64,000 bases of DNA. It comes from Plumapathes pennacea. Lineage: Eukaryota; Cnidaria; Anthozoa; Antipatharia; Myriopathidae. Position 1 is the stretch's first letter, and every line of letters starts with the position of its first letter. Location: assembly GCA_964036295.1 (NCBI GenBank), contig OZ038473.1, positions 12,662,501 through 12,726,500 on the forward strand, read 5' to 3'. Under the pieces are notes generated by a model. It did no database searches and was not told the DNA's origin. It saw nothing but the letters and a program-made list of their open reading frames with translations. The position numbers and the translations under genes are program-made. This document shows positions 31,001 through 43,500 of the stretch, piece after piece.

Positions 31001-33034
31001 CAGTTGATGAACAGAAGTGGACCATCACATTCATATTGTGCATCATGATGTACTCATTTACTGCCAGATCGACCCGTCGAGGCCATACATTTTCTTTAAC
31101 CGCTGCTGTGAACTCCGCCTGGTAAAGAAAGCAGGCATTGCATTTCACACAAAATTCTGCATACTGTACAAAATATTACATTTCTTAGAGCTGCTTATCT
31201 GCATTCTATCTGAACATCTGCATGCATATATACATAATATATTTTGAAATGTCCAATGCTTGTGTATGAGATAATATAATATATTATAGTAAATGTATCA
31301 CTGGTAAATTAACAACATGATGTACAGACTATTACAATGTGATGCAGTTTGCACAACTTGGGTACTGATGAATTTTGAACCATTTTCCCAACTCTTCCAC
31401 AAGTGTAAGAAACAAACAATCATACTAAACATACACCAGATTCTAGATTCAAAATATTCACTGGAGTGCATGCATTTTTTCATTCTCTGTACATTTTTGG
31501 AAATGCTTTGCATGGATATGTACAGATTCATGATATGCAAGGTAAGGCCATGAATCTGTACATATCAAAGACCTAATAATACAAGTCCAGTGAATGAACA
31601 GCAGCTGTCATCTATCTGATCTAAAGATCTCACCTCCAATCTTGTTGACAGATCTTCTGGATAAGGAACAAGCTTTGCTTCTCCAGCTCCTTTGTAGAAC
31701 CACGTACACCTCCGCACAACAGAAACATTTTCTTCCCAATAGATGGCATGACGCAGTCGCTGATCTAGATCAACATCATATCGACCACCGTTTGTTGCCA
31801 CTATCTCCTCAGCACCTGAACCACTGGCCTGCAGCCTAAGGGCTTGCTCAAGAGAATTGGAGTCAATGAAGGAAAATGGCACCCAAACATGGCCATCCTT
31901 CATGTAAAACCAGTGCGGCTGAACAGGGTCTAACGAAATTTGTGACGGAGTTGGAGGAGGAACATGGTATTCTGGGGTTGCCTGAGGTGGTGTGGGCTGA
32001 GGGGAAGTATGTGACGGGCTGTTCCATTGCTGTTGCTGGTTCAATGTTGGCTGTGGTGGCGTCTGTGGGAATGGTGGTTGGTGCGACGGTAGCTGGTGTG
32101 GAGACGGGGCATATGGTGATTGAGCAGCAGGTTGGGAGAAGAGCTGCTGAGGGGAAGCCTGGTTTGGAGGTGGAGTTTGCTTGGGGGTGGTCTGGGGAGG
32201 AGGAGCCTGAGGGGTGGCCTGGGAGGATGTTTGCTGAGGGGGAGTCTGTGTGAAAGGTTGATAAGGAAAAGTCTGGGAAGCACCACTTGTAGGTTGTGGA
32301 GGGAGAAACTGGTCATCAAAAGGTGAGCTTGAGGAAGACATCGTGAAGAGTGGTACTGAGTCCTGAGCTTGCTGTTGTGAGGAAGGCTGCTGACCCTGTA
32401 GTGGTGTGGACTGCTGGCTCAGGGTGCTCCCTGCTTCACCAACTTTCTCTGGTGTAGCTGAAGCTATGAGAAATGAACATTTTTTTTGGTGGGTATATAA
32501 ATATTGCCTTGCTTCATATCATTTTTTTCCAGTGCATGGGTCAATGCAGGATATGAATTGGAAATGTGTACATTTGTAATCTCAGTCAGTTAAATATTTA
32601 CAACTGAGCAGTGCACTATCTCAGACAGTAGCTAATATCCGGTTCCCTCCCGCATCCAAATCATTTTACAAAGTAGTAAATAACCTGAACACACAACGTT
32701 AAGAAATAAATTTAAAAACGTACAAGAATAAAAATTTCTTTGTCAGTTTTCTCAGCGTCATTAACCTTCATAATATAATTGCACTATGATATTAATTGAT
32801 ACACTTCTCAAACGTTTGTCGTGAATATCCCACAGTATTTTATCGATACATACCAACACTACTTGGCTCCATCGACGATACCGGATTATTTGGCGCTATA
32901 AGGCCGGCAGAAGTTGGCAAAAGCGAAGGACCAAAATTCAGAGGACTAGCGAGTGAAGCTAGAGAAAGTCCCTGGGCGCCAGAGCGGTTAGAAGTTGGTT
33001 TCGATGGGGAACTGCCACCTTGTCTGTCCGCCAT
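25094..33034 (-). CDS. SEC23IP: SEC23IP (p125) orthologue, DDHD/WWE/SAM phospholipase-family protein of ER exit sites
   Basis: Eighteen coding exons, all in phase, 965 aa (human 1000): 33034-32854, 32463-31634, 31118-30911, 30807-30718, 30323-30182, 29876-29774, 29331-29226, 28888-28854, 28711-28650, 28421-28247, 28147-28052, 27298-26973, 26808-26739, 26531-26520, 26291-26201, 25880-25707, 25525-25381, 25145-25094. Start is ATG 33034 (MADRQGGSS). Order: P/Q-rich N terminus (about 60-240, the SEC23-binding region in human); WWE domain from [11 protein letters not shown] to RRCTWFYKG (about 241-325); lipase-like core with [14 protein letters not shown] and the nucleophile elbow GHSLGS (Ser about 552); SAM domain (about 617-676, [20 protein letters not shown]); DDHD domain with [19 protein letters not shown] and [20 protein letters not shown]. 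The last exon ([16 protein letters not shown]) matches the human end. The Pro-rich N terminus favours SEC23IP over DDHD2. Exon 12's acceptor was chosen by phase. Confidence 0.93.
26520..26531 (-). other. 12-nt microexon of SEC23IP
   Basis: Exon 14 is TATGATCCAGTG (Tyr-Asp-Pro-Val). It has a GTAAGTG donor and an AG acceptor behind a pyrimidine tract (TTTGTTTTCCTGATGG). It restores the LDPVAYR-equivalent segment of the human protein exactly between exons 13 (HP) and 15 (AYRIEPL). Both junctions are phase 0. Confidence 0.85.
27555..27690 (+). repeat. Duplicated G-rich block (G-quadruplex candidate) in SEC23IP intron 11
   Basis: Two copies, each GACTTTGGGGGAGGGGAGGG followed by AGATTTCTGCCTCGTTTTCC, about 84 bp apart. 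The G-runs at 27559-27573 and 27643-27663 contain four or more GGGG tracts. On the transcribed (minus) sense they are C-rich. Confidence 0.7.
28440..28620 (+). repeat. Purine-rich tract in SEC23IP intron 9
   Basis: About 180 bp are almost all A/G on the plus strand (GGAAGG, GAAAAG and GGATGG words), hence a long polypyrimidine stretch in the SEC23IP transcript sense. It may be a remnant of degraded (GGAT/GAAG) microsatellites. Confidence 0.65.
29028..29220. mobile_element. Dispersed short repeat copy ending at the SEC23IP exon 7 donor
   Basis: It begins TTAACCCTTTCACTCCCAAG and carries the family words CAGATTCTCCCAACC, AGTGATGTAGTGAGAATTGA, CAAAAGCCAAGTTCTC and TTGATCACTCTC. The last of these abuts the exon 7 splice donor (CTCTTACC on the plus strand). 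It is the best-preserved start of a MITE/SINE-like family with at least eight copies in the window. Confidence 0.7.
29890..30020. repeat. (TGAA)n microsatellite with duplicated flank
   Basis: AATGAATGAATGAATGAATG is followed by two copies of AAAAGAGACATTT.GATGAAT about 60 bp apart. It lies in SEC23IP intron 5. Several ORFs across it are low-complexity artefacts. Confidence 0.75.
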
Positions 33035-33038
33035 CTTG
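33023..33038 (-). promoter_or_regulatory. TISU/YY1-like start context of SEC23IP
   Basis: The gene strand reads CAAGATGGCGGA around the start codon, 11 of 12 positions of the TISU consensus SAASATGGCGGC, which is also a YY1 site. In animals such elements couple transcription start to efficient initiation on very short leaders. Confidence 0.6.
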
Positions 33039-34143
33039 GACACGTCAGAACAGCACAGTGGTTAGTACTTGGTGTAACTCTATTATAGTGTATCATCCAG
33101 TTTTGATCGTGGGCTCAGCTTTTATGAATCGTTCCCGGGGCCACCCGCGTCTCGAACTCTCAAGGAGTTTATGCCAAAGGAAGTTTCATTTTCGGGGTGA
33201 ATTGTTACTGCGGCAACACAAATACACATAGAAACGAGGCATGTAAGTTTGAGTATATTCCCGTAATCTGGAAAGTCCTCCTAACATTTATTATGATATC
33301 ATTCACGGCTGGGGCAGATCCAGCATTTCGTCAGAGAGTGGAGTCAAGCGTGCTTCCTCGGAAAATTTTGCAATCTAGATTCTCCTCCCCCCCTAACGGT
33401 ACTAAAAAAAAATGGTGACCTTATTGTTGCAAAAGGTCTACTGCTGCAACCCTCGCAGCCCTTGACTGACCTTGGGCGTTACATTCCATTAACTGCAATT
33501 CATACTGAACGTCGTAAATGCTTTATTATTTAAACATTTGAGCCTGAGAAGTGGGCCACGAGTCATCGTGGCTTGATCATACATTGTACAGGAACATTTT
33601 AGTTGTCACTTTATTTCTACTTTAAAATTGACTCAATGTTTACAATACGTATACTTCCTTGGCGGTCTCTTATCGTTGATGTGATTGGTCTATCTTGTCA
33701 TCATAGCATTGGTCGAGAAGACTCGGATGTGTTTTGTCATTGGTCAGTCGTTGTTCTGTTGACCGTTCCTACTTCTTTTCTAGCATTATGCAGTCCGTGG
33801 AAGATGAGGATTTGCGCATGCTCAGAATAGAGGTTTCAGCAGTTGCTCGTGGGACTAGGAGAGTGTTGTTGCTAGAAAGGAGCAAAGCGAATAAATGTCA
33901 ATAAGAAATTGAAACATATCCCTTTGTTGTCACTAACGTCAGCTGTACTGTTCCAACTGTTTAACATACGACAATGAAACGTTCTCTCAATCAGTTCAAC
34001 TGAGAAATATAGGAAGCTGCTGGTTCAAACTTGTTTTTTGAGGTGTGGTATTCTTTGTTGACAAAAAAAGTGATGAGTGAAAGGACGGGGGGAGCTGGGG
34101 GGCTGATGATTGGAAGTAATTTCAAGAATGGTGAGCCCATAAC
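33035..34143. other. Spacer between SEC23IP start and GPCR 2
   Basis: It contains the presumptive SEC23IP promoter. Nothing else is recognisable; the small plus-strand ORFs are not protein-like. Confidence 0.5.
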
Positions 34144-35097
34144 TTACGGGTTGGACACCGTAACAGGATTTTCCTCTAGCTGGAGCTCTTCACGGTACGC
34201 TCCTGGCCTCGAACGTCGGGTGAAAAGTTGCGCCGCGTGATGCTTGAAGTGCGGGATCCTGAAGGCATAGATAATCGGGTTCACCAGGGAGTTAGCCAAC
34301 AACAGCAATACAGTGGAATTAAGTACCCGGTTGTACGTGTTTAAGGAAAACCATTTCTCGTCGCGGATCATATCAACCATGAAGACGGAAAAGATAGTTT
34401 GACAAGGCAACCAGGTTGCCAAGGACGCAACCGTAACCAGGAACAGCGACACCGTCAGCTTTGTCTCTTGGACCGTTGTCACTCCTTGCTGTCCGAATTT
34501 GAATTTAATCCAAATGGCGATGTAGCAAACGCAGGTTATCAGGAGTAGAACGCACGTGAACGCGAGCATGATGTAAAGACCCATCCACATCTCTATCAGT
34601 TCTTGCACTGAAACCATGTAATTTAGTGGCATCAGGATCGCTAATACCCAACACACCACAATCAACATATAGTGAGTTGTCCGACTGAGCGAGCGGTATT
34701 TTGTCGGCTTGAATGTTGCGAACACCCTCTCTGCTGCGATCATGGTCAGACTGATGAGCGAGGCATATTTCACGAACGTTTCAATCATTTCGGGCACGAA
34801 TCTTGTCCAGATGAGTGCGGCATGGTCGGGTGTTGGCCATAAGTCAAACGAGAAGGCCAGGTTATAGATCCAGACTGGCCCGCACGCTATTCCAACCAAC
34901 AGGTCTGCTACAGCAAGATTGATCAGCAGGTAGAACTTCGATTGCTTCAGCTTTCGGTCGCTTGTGAAGATGATGATTGCGATTGTGTTGGCCACGATGA
35001 TGGCGACCGATTCGAGAAAGTAGCTAATACAAAACGCGATGCCCTCAACCCGAGGTAGCAGTTTAGTTTCGCTTGCATCGCTTGAAACATTCGACAT
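34144..35097 (-). CDS. Class A (rhodopsin-like) GPCR 2, intronless
   Basis: 317-aa single exon from ATG 35097 (MSNVSSDASETK); the upstream frame contains only a TTG. Hallmarks: an N-terminal sequon NVS; TM1 VANTIAIIIF (Asn 1.50); TM2 INLAVADLLVG (Asp 2.50); TM3 ending in AAERVFA (ERV variant of DRY); TM6 LATWLPCQTIF (WLPC, near CWxP); TM7 LANSLVNPIIYAFR (NPxxY); then a short tail with a basic TRRSRP. It lies on the same strand as GPCR 1, but sequence identity between the two is low, so they are not a recent tandem pair. Ligand unknown; peptide or amine receptor-like. Confidence 0.87.
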   Translation of the reverse strand: MSNVSSDASETKLLPRVEGIAFCISYFLESVAIIVANTIAIIIFTSDRKLKQSKFYLLINLAVADLLVGIACGPVWIYNLAFSFDLWPTPDHAALIWTRFVPEMIETFVKYASLISLTMIAAERVFATFKPTKYRSLSRTTHYMLIVVCWVLAILMPLNYMVSVQELIEMWMGLYIMLAFTCVLLLITCVCYIAIWIKFKFGQQGVTTVQETKLTVSLFLVTVASLATWLPCQTIFSVFMVDMIRDEKWFSLNTYNRVLNSTVLLLLANSLVNPIIYAFRIPHFKHHAAQLFTRRSRPGAYREELQLEENPVTVSNP

Positions 35098-38000
35098 CGT
35101 TGATCGAAAACGAGCTGCCGAATGGAACAAAGCATCATTAGCTGGACTATAAGACGGTTAAACTATTTGGTCATTAGGCGGGTTTTGTTTGAATGCAGGA
35201 TGTATCAAAACTAATGCCTCCACATTGCTTGTTTCGGTTTTTGACTTTTCTTTCTCTATTTCTATTTCCATTTCGAATTTTGTTTGAATGCAGGATGTTT
35301 CGAAATTAATTATGTCCACATTGCTTGTTTCAGTTTCTAAGTTTCCTTTCTTTATTCCTCATAATCCTTATTGCCAGTGTTATCCATAAAATAAATTCTT
35401 ACATGCAAACTACAAAACTGATATGCTAATTTCTCTGTGTTATATCTCCGAGGCCCTCTGGAGAGAAAACTGTGCCTTTCCACCTTCTAAATAAAAGCGA
35501 GGTTTGCATGAGAAGATGGCCCTACCCCCAGAGTAATCCCATCCCCGAATCAAATTGTGTTTTCTCGTGTAAACGGGCGGCTGAATAGTATGCAATGAAA
35601 TATGAATAATTGGTGCTCAGTGACTCGTCGACTGGGTTGATTATTTACTTCACGAGACAACTTTTTGCCACATGAAAACGGCTCAAACTGAATTGCTTGC
35701 CAATCAATGTTGTAACTTTATAAAAGATCAAACAGCTGAAAAAACTAATTTTCTGGCGCCGCGTTGCTCGTGGCTTCGGTGTAAATTGACTATAATTCGC
35801 CGGCGAGACAAGTTTGGGTCATCACTAAAAATTAAAATGGCACCATCAGGCATCATTCCTTCCACTTTTCTTCTAGCTCTTGAAGTACAAATGGATTCTA
35901 CATGCAATGAAACATGTGCCAAGTACACTAAAGAGAAAACCTAGCTCACGTTCACAAATTTTATATATAACCTGCTGCCGCTCCCCAGGAAACACTAATT
36001 TGCTAGTTTACCTAAGCTTTTTCATGCCCTGCGGCTTGTTACTCTATTATCGTTTCAATTTCATCTTTGCCGCCATTACCGACAGAGCACTAATTATCAG
36101 TCGAACAGCAAAACCCGAGGCTTATCGACCATTTAAGATGGTGTTTTTAGTTTATACTATCATCCCCTTCCGCAGGATATTCTAAGTTTGCTTTCCTTCC
36201 TTTCACAATCCGAATGAAAGCTCTTTAATTGGATGCAGCAATTTAATTAGAGAATGACTACCTGTGTATTACGTATCATATTTACACAAATTGTGGACAG
36301 AAAATGGCGAACCTAAAAAAATCAGCTTCCGAAATATGAAATGCTATAAAATGTCTAATTCCTCAGAAACTTCCAAGTAGGCTAAAGCTATTACAAAAAG
36401 GTATTGCATTAAAGCGTTGAGTAGAACGGCTTTCATTCACGTCAATTTAAAAGCAGACTTCACATTTTCCATATTCATGTTTTTCAGTTTAATGTGAACA
36501 GCCAGACATAGCATTGAAAGAACTGAGATGATTGGAAACAATCTTGCACCAAATATTTCACAGAATATAATTGTAAATATTTCACGTCTGTTTTTGAGTC
36601 TTTTTCTATATACTCGGCCTAAAACGCCGAATAAAAAACTTAGAATGCGAACGAAGGTTCTTATAGATCTAGTATTTTATCTTCTGTTTCTGTAATTCAT
36701 CACACGGCATTGCGGATTTTCGAAGGATAACCATTTTTTATTTCATTTTGCCTGTTTCACACAGCTTATCAGCCTCACAGTCTTTCTCTGACTGAATTTG
36801 CATTTTCTTGAGCTTGGAAAAAAAACATTGTAGACGAATAATGCTCGTTGGTAACTAAAGAAAGCTAGGTCTCACAGCATACTCCTCAGATCATGTAGAC
36901 TCACTAATTTGTGACGGTTTTGCACTTCGTTATAAGAGACGGTTTTTTCTACTTCCTTTATGTTGGCCTTTATAAACATACTAATGTTTTAATTGCTTGA
37001 GCAAGGCGCAACCCTTTGCCGCTTCTCCTAGCCATCTTAGTTTTAGTATAATGGTGATTTAAATTTCTGGTTTAATCTAAGTTTTCAGTTACACAACCCA
37101 CTGTGAATTTCACGTCATCAAAGCGACTAAATTTCACATCTTGACGCCACGACTGACTTGTCAAAATTAAGGGCCCGATAAAATTTTCCCTTCACAGCCG
37201 ACTGAAAATTTCCTTTCTGATGCTCATGGCGTTTTTTTTTTTTCCTTTTATTTTATAGAACATGACTCTGGAAGAAATAAACCAAAATAGGTGAGAACAT
37301 GTTCGGAAATTTATAGCTGGTGATCCAGACGTGTATTAGAGGACATTCTCTTTGCTAGCACGTTGCCTTAGTAATAAACTTCGCCCCAAGGTTGCAATGT
37401 TTGATTATATTCTTAAAACCTGGATTAGACCATAGAATGTAGAACCAAGGCTGCATGCTAATAATGTACAAACATATTTCGAAAGCTAAGGCGTCCTTTA
37501 AATCTCCTCATGAAATACTATTGATATAAATTTATAGATTTCCCTTTGGTGGCTGAGTTTCCCATTCTTCACGCGCAGTACAGACTTTCTATGAAAATTC
37601 AGTATCACAAACATTTTCTGACATTTACCAGTTGTACCATAGAACGAGTGCCGTAGACGTGACTTTCACAAGTTCCAAGAGAACCTAAGGGAGTTTCCCG
37701 TCCCTCTGAGGCCACAGGCAGGCTTTGCTTAGCTTCTTTTTATAACTGGTTAGACCGGCGACCGACTTGAACGCGAAGTCAACAGGGCAGAGTTTTTGGC
37801 CGACTTTATCTTTTATTCGGCTAAACAATCAGCTGGCGACCAGCTGCTTCCGAACCACACACGTTTACAGTGTCGTTTCAATTGATATTCAGCTGAAATT
37901 ACCCGGCGTTTAATGAGTTTGTGTGAATTAATTCACCAAATTATCCCCCTAGCTAAGATAGTTTAAAAGGTCGAAACATTCGAACAAATTTGGCTGCTGT

Positions 38001-40561
38001 GGTACTTATGAAAACCCCAACAGTGACATCTCAGCAGAACGGTGTTGGCTAAATGCTATTTCATTAAGTGTTGAATCATAAGTGGACTCTTCTATTCAAA
38101 GCTGGTCTATTTTCTTTTTCTATTTGTTCCGTCGACAGGTGCGTGCCCTCGACTGTGAACTTTCAATATTATATTTACACTGGAACACATTGAAGAAATT
38201 CATTAGTGTTTATTTAGTGAGTAGGCTCCTTTTTCTTAGCATAACTAATTAATAAAATATCAAGAAACGTGATCACAAAACGGGGGCGGATGCTCGGTCA
38301 CTTGCTTACACAAAATTTTCACCGTAAAATGGAAGGAATGATGCCTGCCATGAAAGGCTACGAATTCTATAAAAGGGAGGCCGGTATAAAACTGGCACGT
38401 TTTCAGCCGATTTGCGAAGAGCAATTTATTATGCTGCAGGCATAAATAACGTATGTTTGTTTTGTATACTAAAAGCCCTTTAAACGTCTTGCGACCAACA
38501 AGAAAAGGGAGAGAAAGTGAATTAAACACGACGCCAATAATTTTAATAAAAATAAAAATAAAATAAAATGCTTCTCGAAAATTCGCTCACATTTTACCAC
38601 CTGCCCTAGTGTATAACAATCAGATGGCTTATTCAGAGGTTAGTTGGAGGATTTTAAGGCAGTTTACCGGTAAAATAAGTTAAATGTTTAGTATTACAGC
38701 CAGGAAAAAGGATTCGTGCACGTTATGGGCATTTAAAATTTCTTCAATTGATTGAGCACCACAAGAGCATCATTTAATTTCTCTTCAAGAGGGGTATTTT
38801 ATCCGGGTATTTATCCTCTGGGTGAAAAAGCCTTCAGAAAGATTTGATGTCTAACATTACTTCACCCTCTGCAGGTCGTTCTTTAATCTTATTGGTCAGT
38901 TCGATGGCGGCGACGCCTCCTTCAAATGTCGCAACGATTAGGTGGTTATCAGGACTTATCACTGAGTTACTGAATTATTATTCTTAGTATTGCTTCAAAT
39001 CTAAACTATCAGTCACTTGGAAGGTGCATGCAGGCAAGCCACTATAGCTTTGGTTAAACTTCGGTTCTTAGTCATTAGTGTACCAGCTTATGTAAATCGT
39101 TAGCAGATTGCGTTGTGAGTTGTGCTTAGATCAACTGCAGTAACTCCCTTTCAAAGCTTCCATTTTTTCCCACGCGGGGGCTTTCCGCCTTGCACGCAAA
39201 AGATTTCCTAGTTTGCATATTTGCATACTATCTACTGTAATTATGCGTACGCGAGTGTTGCTTGGTAAACATCACTAAGCTCGACTAATAATGCATGGCG
39301 TTCCTCTCGATTGGAAATACCACTGTGATAAATTTTTCCTCATTTTATACGTTACATGCAGTAGGGCGATATAGAAGTGTTAAACCCGCACGTAAGAACG
39401 AAGAGGTTGAAAGCTTTTCAAACGGTTCAATTGGCACTTTAGAGCCGTCACCACCGGCCAACACTAAAACTGAGTGGTAGCTTTTGTTTTTATCTTGTCA
39501 TCCGCTTGCTAAACCAATAGAACTTTTGTTTGTAAAATTAATAAAAAAAAGTCTAGCTTTGGTGTGAATTAGTCGACTCTTATGTTCACAAAACTCCCAC
39601 GTAAAAAATTAACAAACCATAAAACACTATAGCTTGTTGAAATAAGGAAATGAATAAAGTATTGAAGCCATAATCTTTCTGATATTTAGCAAACATAGAA
39701 TAAAATACGTGGAAAGGTTGTTTGGGTTATCATATAATGGCAGTCGCAGCCAGCATGTCTCAGCGCAGTTCCCACTGAAGCACGTTTCTTTTGGTTGAGT
39801 GTTAAATTTTTAAAGCCGTGAGTTTGTGACTGTTTGTTTTGCAAGGACAAAGCGTTCACTCCCTGTATATCCGCACACATTTCAATACTCAAAAATGGTT
39901 TTATTCTCGTTTGTGCGACAAGAATTGTATTCCTACCCTATATTTGGTTACTTCAGTCAGAGATTATCGAGTATATTTTGTTAGGATATGAATAGTGTTC
40001 TTTCCGAGATTGGCAAGTCGCTCGGAAACCTTTCTTCTTTAGCTGTTCAACGATTTCAATTTATAATTTGGCAAAACGTAATAAAAAACATATATTAGGC
40101 CAGTCCGGCCGGTCACTTTTTGATTTGTTGAGTATGGTCTTGGAATTAGGAAGAACAAAATCGTATGAATCTCGACAGGATGGGTGAGCGCGAAATAAAC
40201 ATTAACATTTTCTTTGCTCAAAGACAAAAATAGTGTTGGGGTTAAGGGCCGAATGCCCAGGTTTTATTATTTACGAGAATTGCGCACTTTCAATTTGGTG
40301 ATTGGAACAACTTACTCATACCGGAAGAACATCTCTAAAAAACGAAGGCCACGTATTACGGAGTCCGTACAAAAGTATCATTTCAAAAACTATTCACATG
40401 GCAATTAACGCCGGCAATGCATCAAATACAGTCAAACCCTTTCGAACAATGGCCACCTATCTAAAGCAGCCACTGAGCAGGTAAAACAAACAAACAAACA
40501 AACAAACAAACAAAAACAAAACAAAACAAACCAAAATGAATGTAGTTGAACAACAGCAAAC
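35098..40561. other. 5.5-kb gene-poor spacer
   Basis: No convincing exon on either strand. A two-copy tandem duplication (95-bp period, sharing TTTGAATGCAGGATGT and CCACATTGCTTGTTTC) lies at about 35185-35370. An (AAAC)n tract lies at about 40487-40530. The remainder is AT-rich single-copy-looking DNA. Short ORFs at 35672-35944, 38260-38529 and 39295-39480 have no domain or splice support. Confidence 0.5.
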
Positions 40562-43500
40562 TTAAGCAACGCATAGCGTGCCTTTCTGGCTTCGGTTAGA
40601 GAAGTTATTATTCCTGGAACAAATGTAATGATAGCAGCCTCGCTGGGAAAACTTCAATACCATGCCAGGGTACGACGCAGCCGCGTTGTTAAGAAGAACA
40701 TTCATGGCTTTCTTATCTTTTATGGATTCGCTCCCACATCCAGTCTTCAGGCAGCTATAGTACCCAGCACTAGCCATGCTCACCGCGACATCCTCAGCCA
40801 AAGGTTTTTTCGGAGTTTTGTGACTGGTCCACACCACTTCCGCATTTTTGAACATTTGCGACTTTTCCCACGGGAGGGGGTAATTCTCCACCGAATCGGC
40901 CGATTCAACTATGTTGGTCCTGTCTGTGCCTGAAGAATAAAGTTGAAAGCTTGATTCAGCTAACCCTATCTTGGTTCTAGAGGTCCTTATGTTACTCATT
41001 AAAGAGCTTTCCGACAAGAATTACAAAGCGAGCAGATAAGCTAACTCGGGATTAGAATACTGCACAATATGCTGGTAAGCTGAAGCCACAGTGGCTTCAG
41101 CTTACCAGCACATTGTGCAGTATTCTGATTATGTAAATTAAGCCACATCCCACAAGCCTTACGATTTTATAACTCAGGATTAACTGCATTCTTTTTGTCA
41201 ACCACTTGGCCAAGAAACTGTAGAGTTATGATCAACTGGAAGTTACAAAGGTTTACATTTCGAAAATGCCAACGATGTGACCAGAGGGAAAGAACTAACG
41301 CAAACATCATGGGTTACTGTCACAGTTCTCTCTAAAGGCGGACACCTCTCTAAAGCGGACAGCATGCAGATTTGGTCCTTGCTGATTGTCACTTGTTTCT
41401 CTGTAAATGAACTCTCTCTAAGGTAGACATTAAATGCTAGTCCGGAGGATGTCCGCCTTAGAGAGAACTATAGGCCACAAATAAACCTTTATAACTCATG
41501 GACACGACGTTCAAACCACAAAATATTCTACAATTCAACTATTTACTTCATGTACAATCCATTTTAAGGATACAAGTATTTGGGGTTAGGGGCACCTTAA
41601 ATTATGCCAAGGACAGTCTCACGAATTGAACGTCACCGTACCTGCGGTACCTTCTCCAGCATCTCCAGCCTGTCCATCTCCAGCGGGATTACCATTGTTA
41701 TGTGTGTTAGAACCTGCACATGAAAACATAGAAGAACACAAAATTATTTTTTAAAATTATTTTAACTCACGGACTGTCTGTTCAACAATGGATTAACGGT
41801 TTACTGAAAATCAAGCTGACGTGCGTAAACCTGATTGTTATAGGAAAGGAGTTGCCAAATATCTCAACATTGTGAAGTGTGCGCCATGGTCACTCAAAAA
41901 TTGCGCTAACACTGATGCAGCTTACTTACCAGTCCACTGAATATGTAAAAAGTCACTGTTTCTCTTGATGCTCATTCGATTGGGAATGAAGTCATATTCC
42001 ACTGCTGGATACACCTGTACAATGTTGCCTCGCTTGCCTCGGACATTTAAGTTATAGATGTCGTTGTTGTCAGGGATGTTATGTTTCTGGCGGCTACGAA
42101 GTTTGATGACGTGGCTACGATCTTGGAAAGTACGGCCAAACTGAGCGGTGTTGATGGCCAACTTCAGTGGACGAGAAAGCACACCGACGTTAAGTGTTGG
42201 GTTTTGCTCAATCAAACTGTAAAAAAAGGGAAAACATTGTTGATGTTAATTATCCAGGGCACTTTAAAATTCCTTCATGATGAGTACTTACAGATTATTG
42301 TAGCTACTGTTTGTGTTCCATGGATCATAATCATCTGTAGAGATGTTGTATCTGTTTGACATAAAAAACAAAAAACAAAAAACAGAAAACAAAAACAAAA
42401 AAACAAACAAACATGGGAAGATCAGAAGATGCCTGAAGCAAATTCATTCTGCACAGATCCAGAGTATTACCATTCACTTCTTACCAAAGAAGTGAATTAA
42501 TCTGCAATGCAGCTCTTAACAGCTTGGAGGGAATTAGCCAAAAATACTGCCTCTTGCGCCAACAAACTGCAGAGCTTTGATCTAAGGTAAACTAAAAATC
42601 CTTGCTCCAGCTCAAAACGTACTGAAAATGTCATAATGGTAGCGAAACTGGGTTTTTCATTTTCAGGTTTAAATCCCTGGCTAAACGGTCGACTCCCAAT
42701 ACGACCCAACACAATCCAAGGTTTTAACTTGGGTATTCCTTGGCCATCCACTTGGCTCTTCAGCAAACTTGGGTTGACTTGGAAGTCTATTTGGCCAGGA
42801 CTTAAAAAACACGACTGAAAAATTTAGAACTAATCCAGTTCTTAACCAAAAAATCTAGCTTTAATCAACAGGGCCTCAGAGTGACGAGTATTCACGATTG
42901 CAAAATAATATAGAGCTATCTGTAATATCGGTAATATTATAGAGGTATGTGTGACAGAGATTTAACAGCCAACAGCTCAACTTCAGTTACCTCAAACGAA
43001 AGACGCATCTTTTATTTTCTTCTGACGGAAAATATGGCAGGGTCCAGGTGTAATTTGCCGGTAAACCACCACGAGTGTTTCCAAGGTGATTGACACGTGA
43101 CCACGGGGCTTGGCGGCAGTCAGGTGCTTCAAGTTTTACAAGGCACTCCTCCTTGTTACTTCCATACGGAATTCCCCAAGTATACTGGGACCCTGCTTTC
43201 TTGCAGCTTTCAGTGTTGTATTTTGTTGCTTTTTCTAGAAAATTTGTGACAGTGGTCCAGGTACCTCCGTTTTCTTCGCATTCTTTCTTGTTGTTGTATT
43301 TTGAGCGTTTCAGCTGTCCTCCTTGGAATTTCTCTAGACATTCACCTGTTGAAGTAGATGAAATTTCATTGTTTCTGGGGCTCTATCTCTTTTACCAGTA
43401 GCAGTCAGAGCTATAGCCAGTGATGCACCACAAAACATCAGACATCAACTTACAGACCACATACAGACTCCTTACTGAACCACATGTAGACTACTTTAAT

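Noticed and set aside
35672..36185. Plus-strand ORFs of 90 and 101 aa in the gene-poor spacer
   Set aside because: Chance ORFs in AT-rich DNA without domains or nearby exons.
41054..41126. microRNA precursor
   Set aside because: Arms meet with a one-base centre, leaving no loop of usual size; a palindrome is the simpler description.
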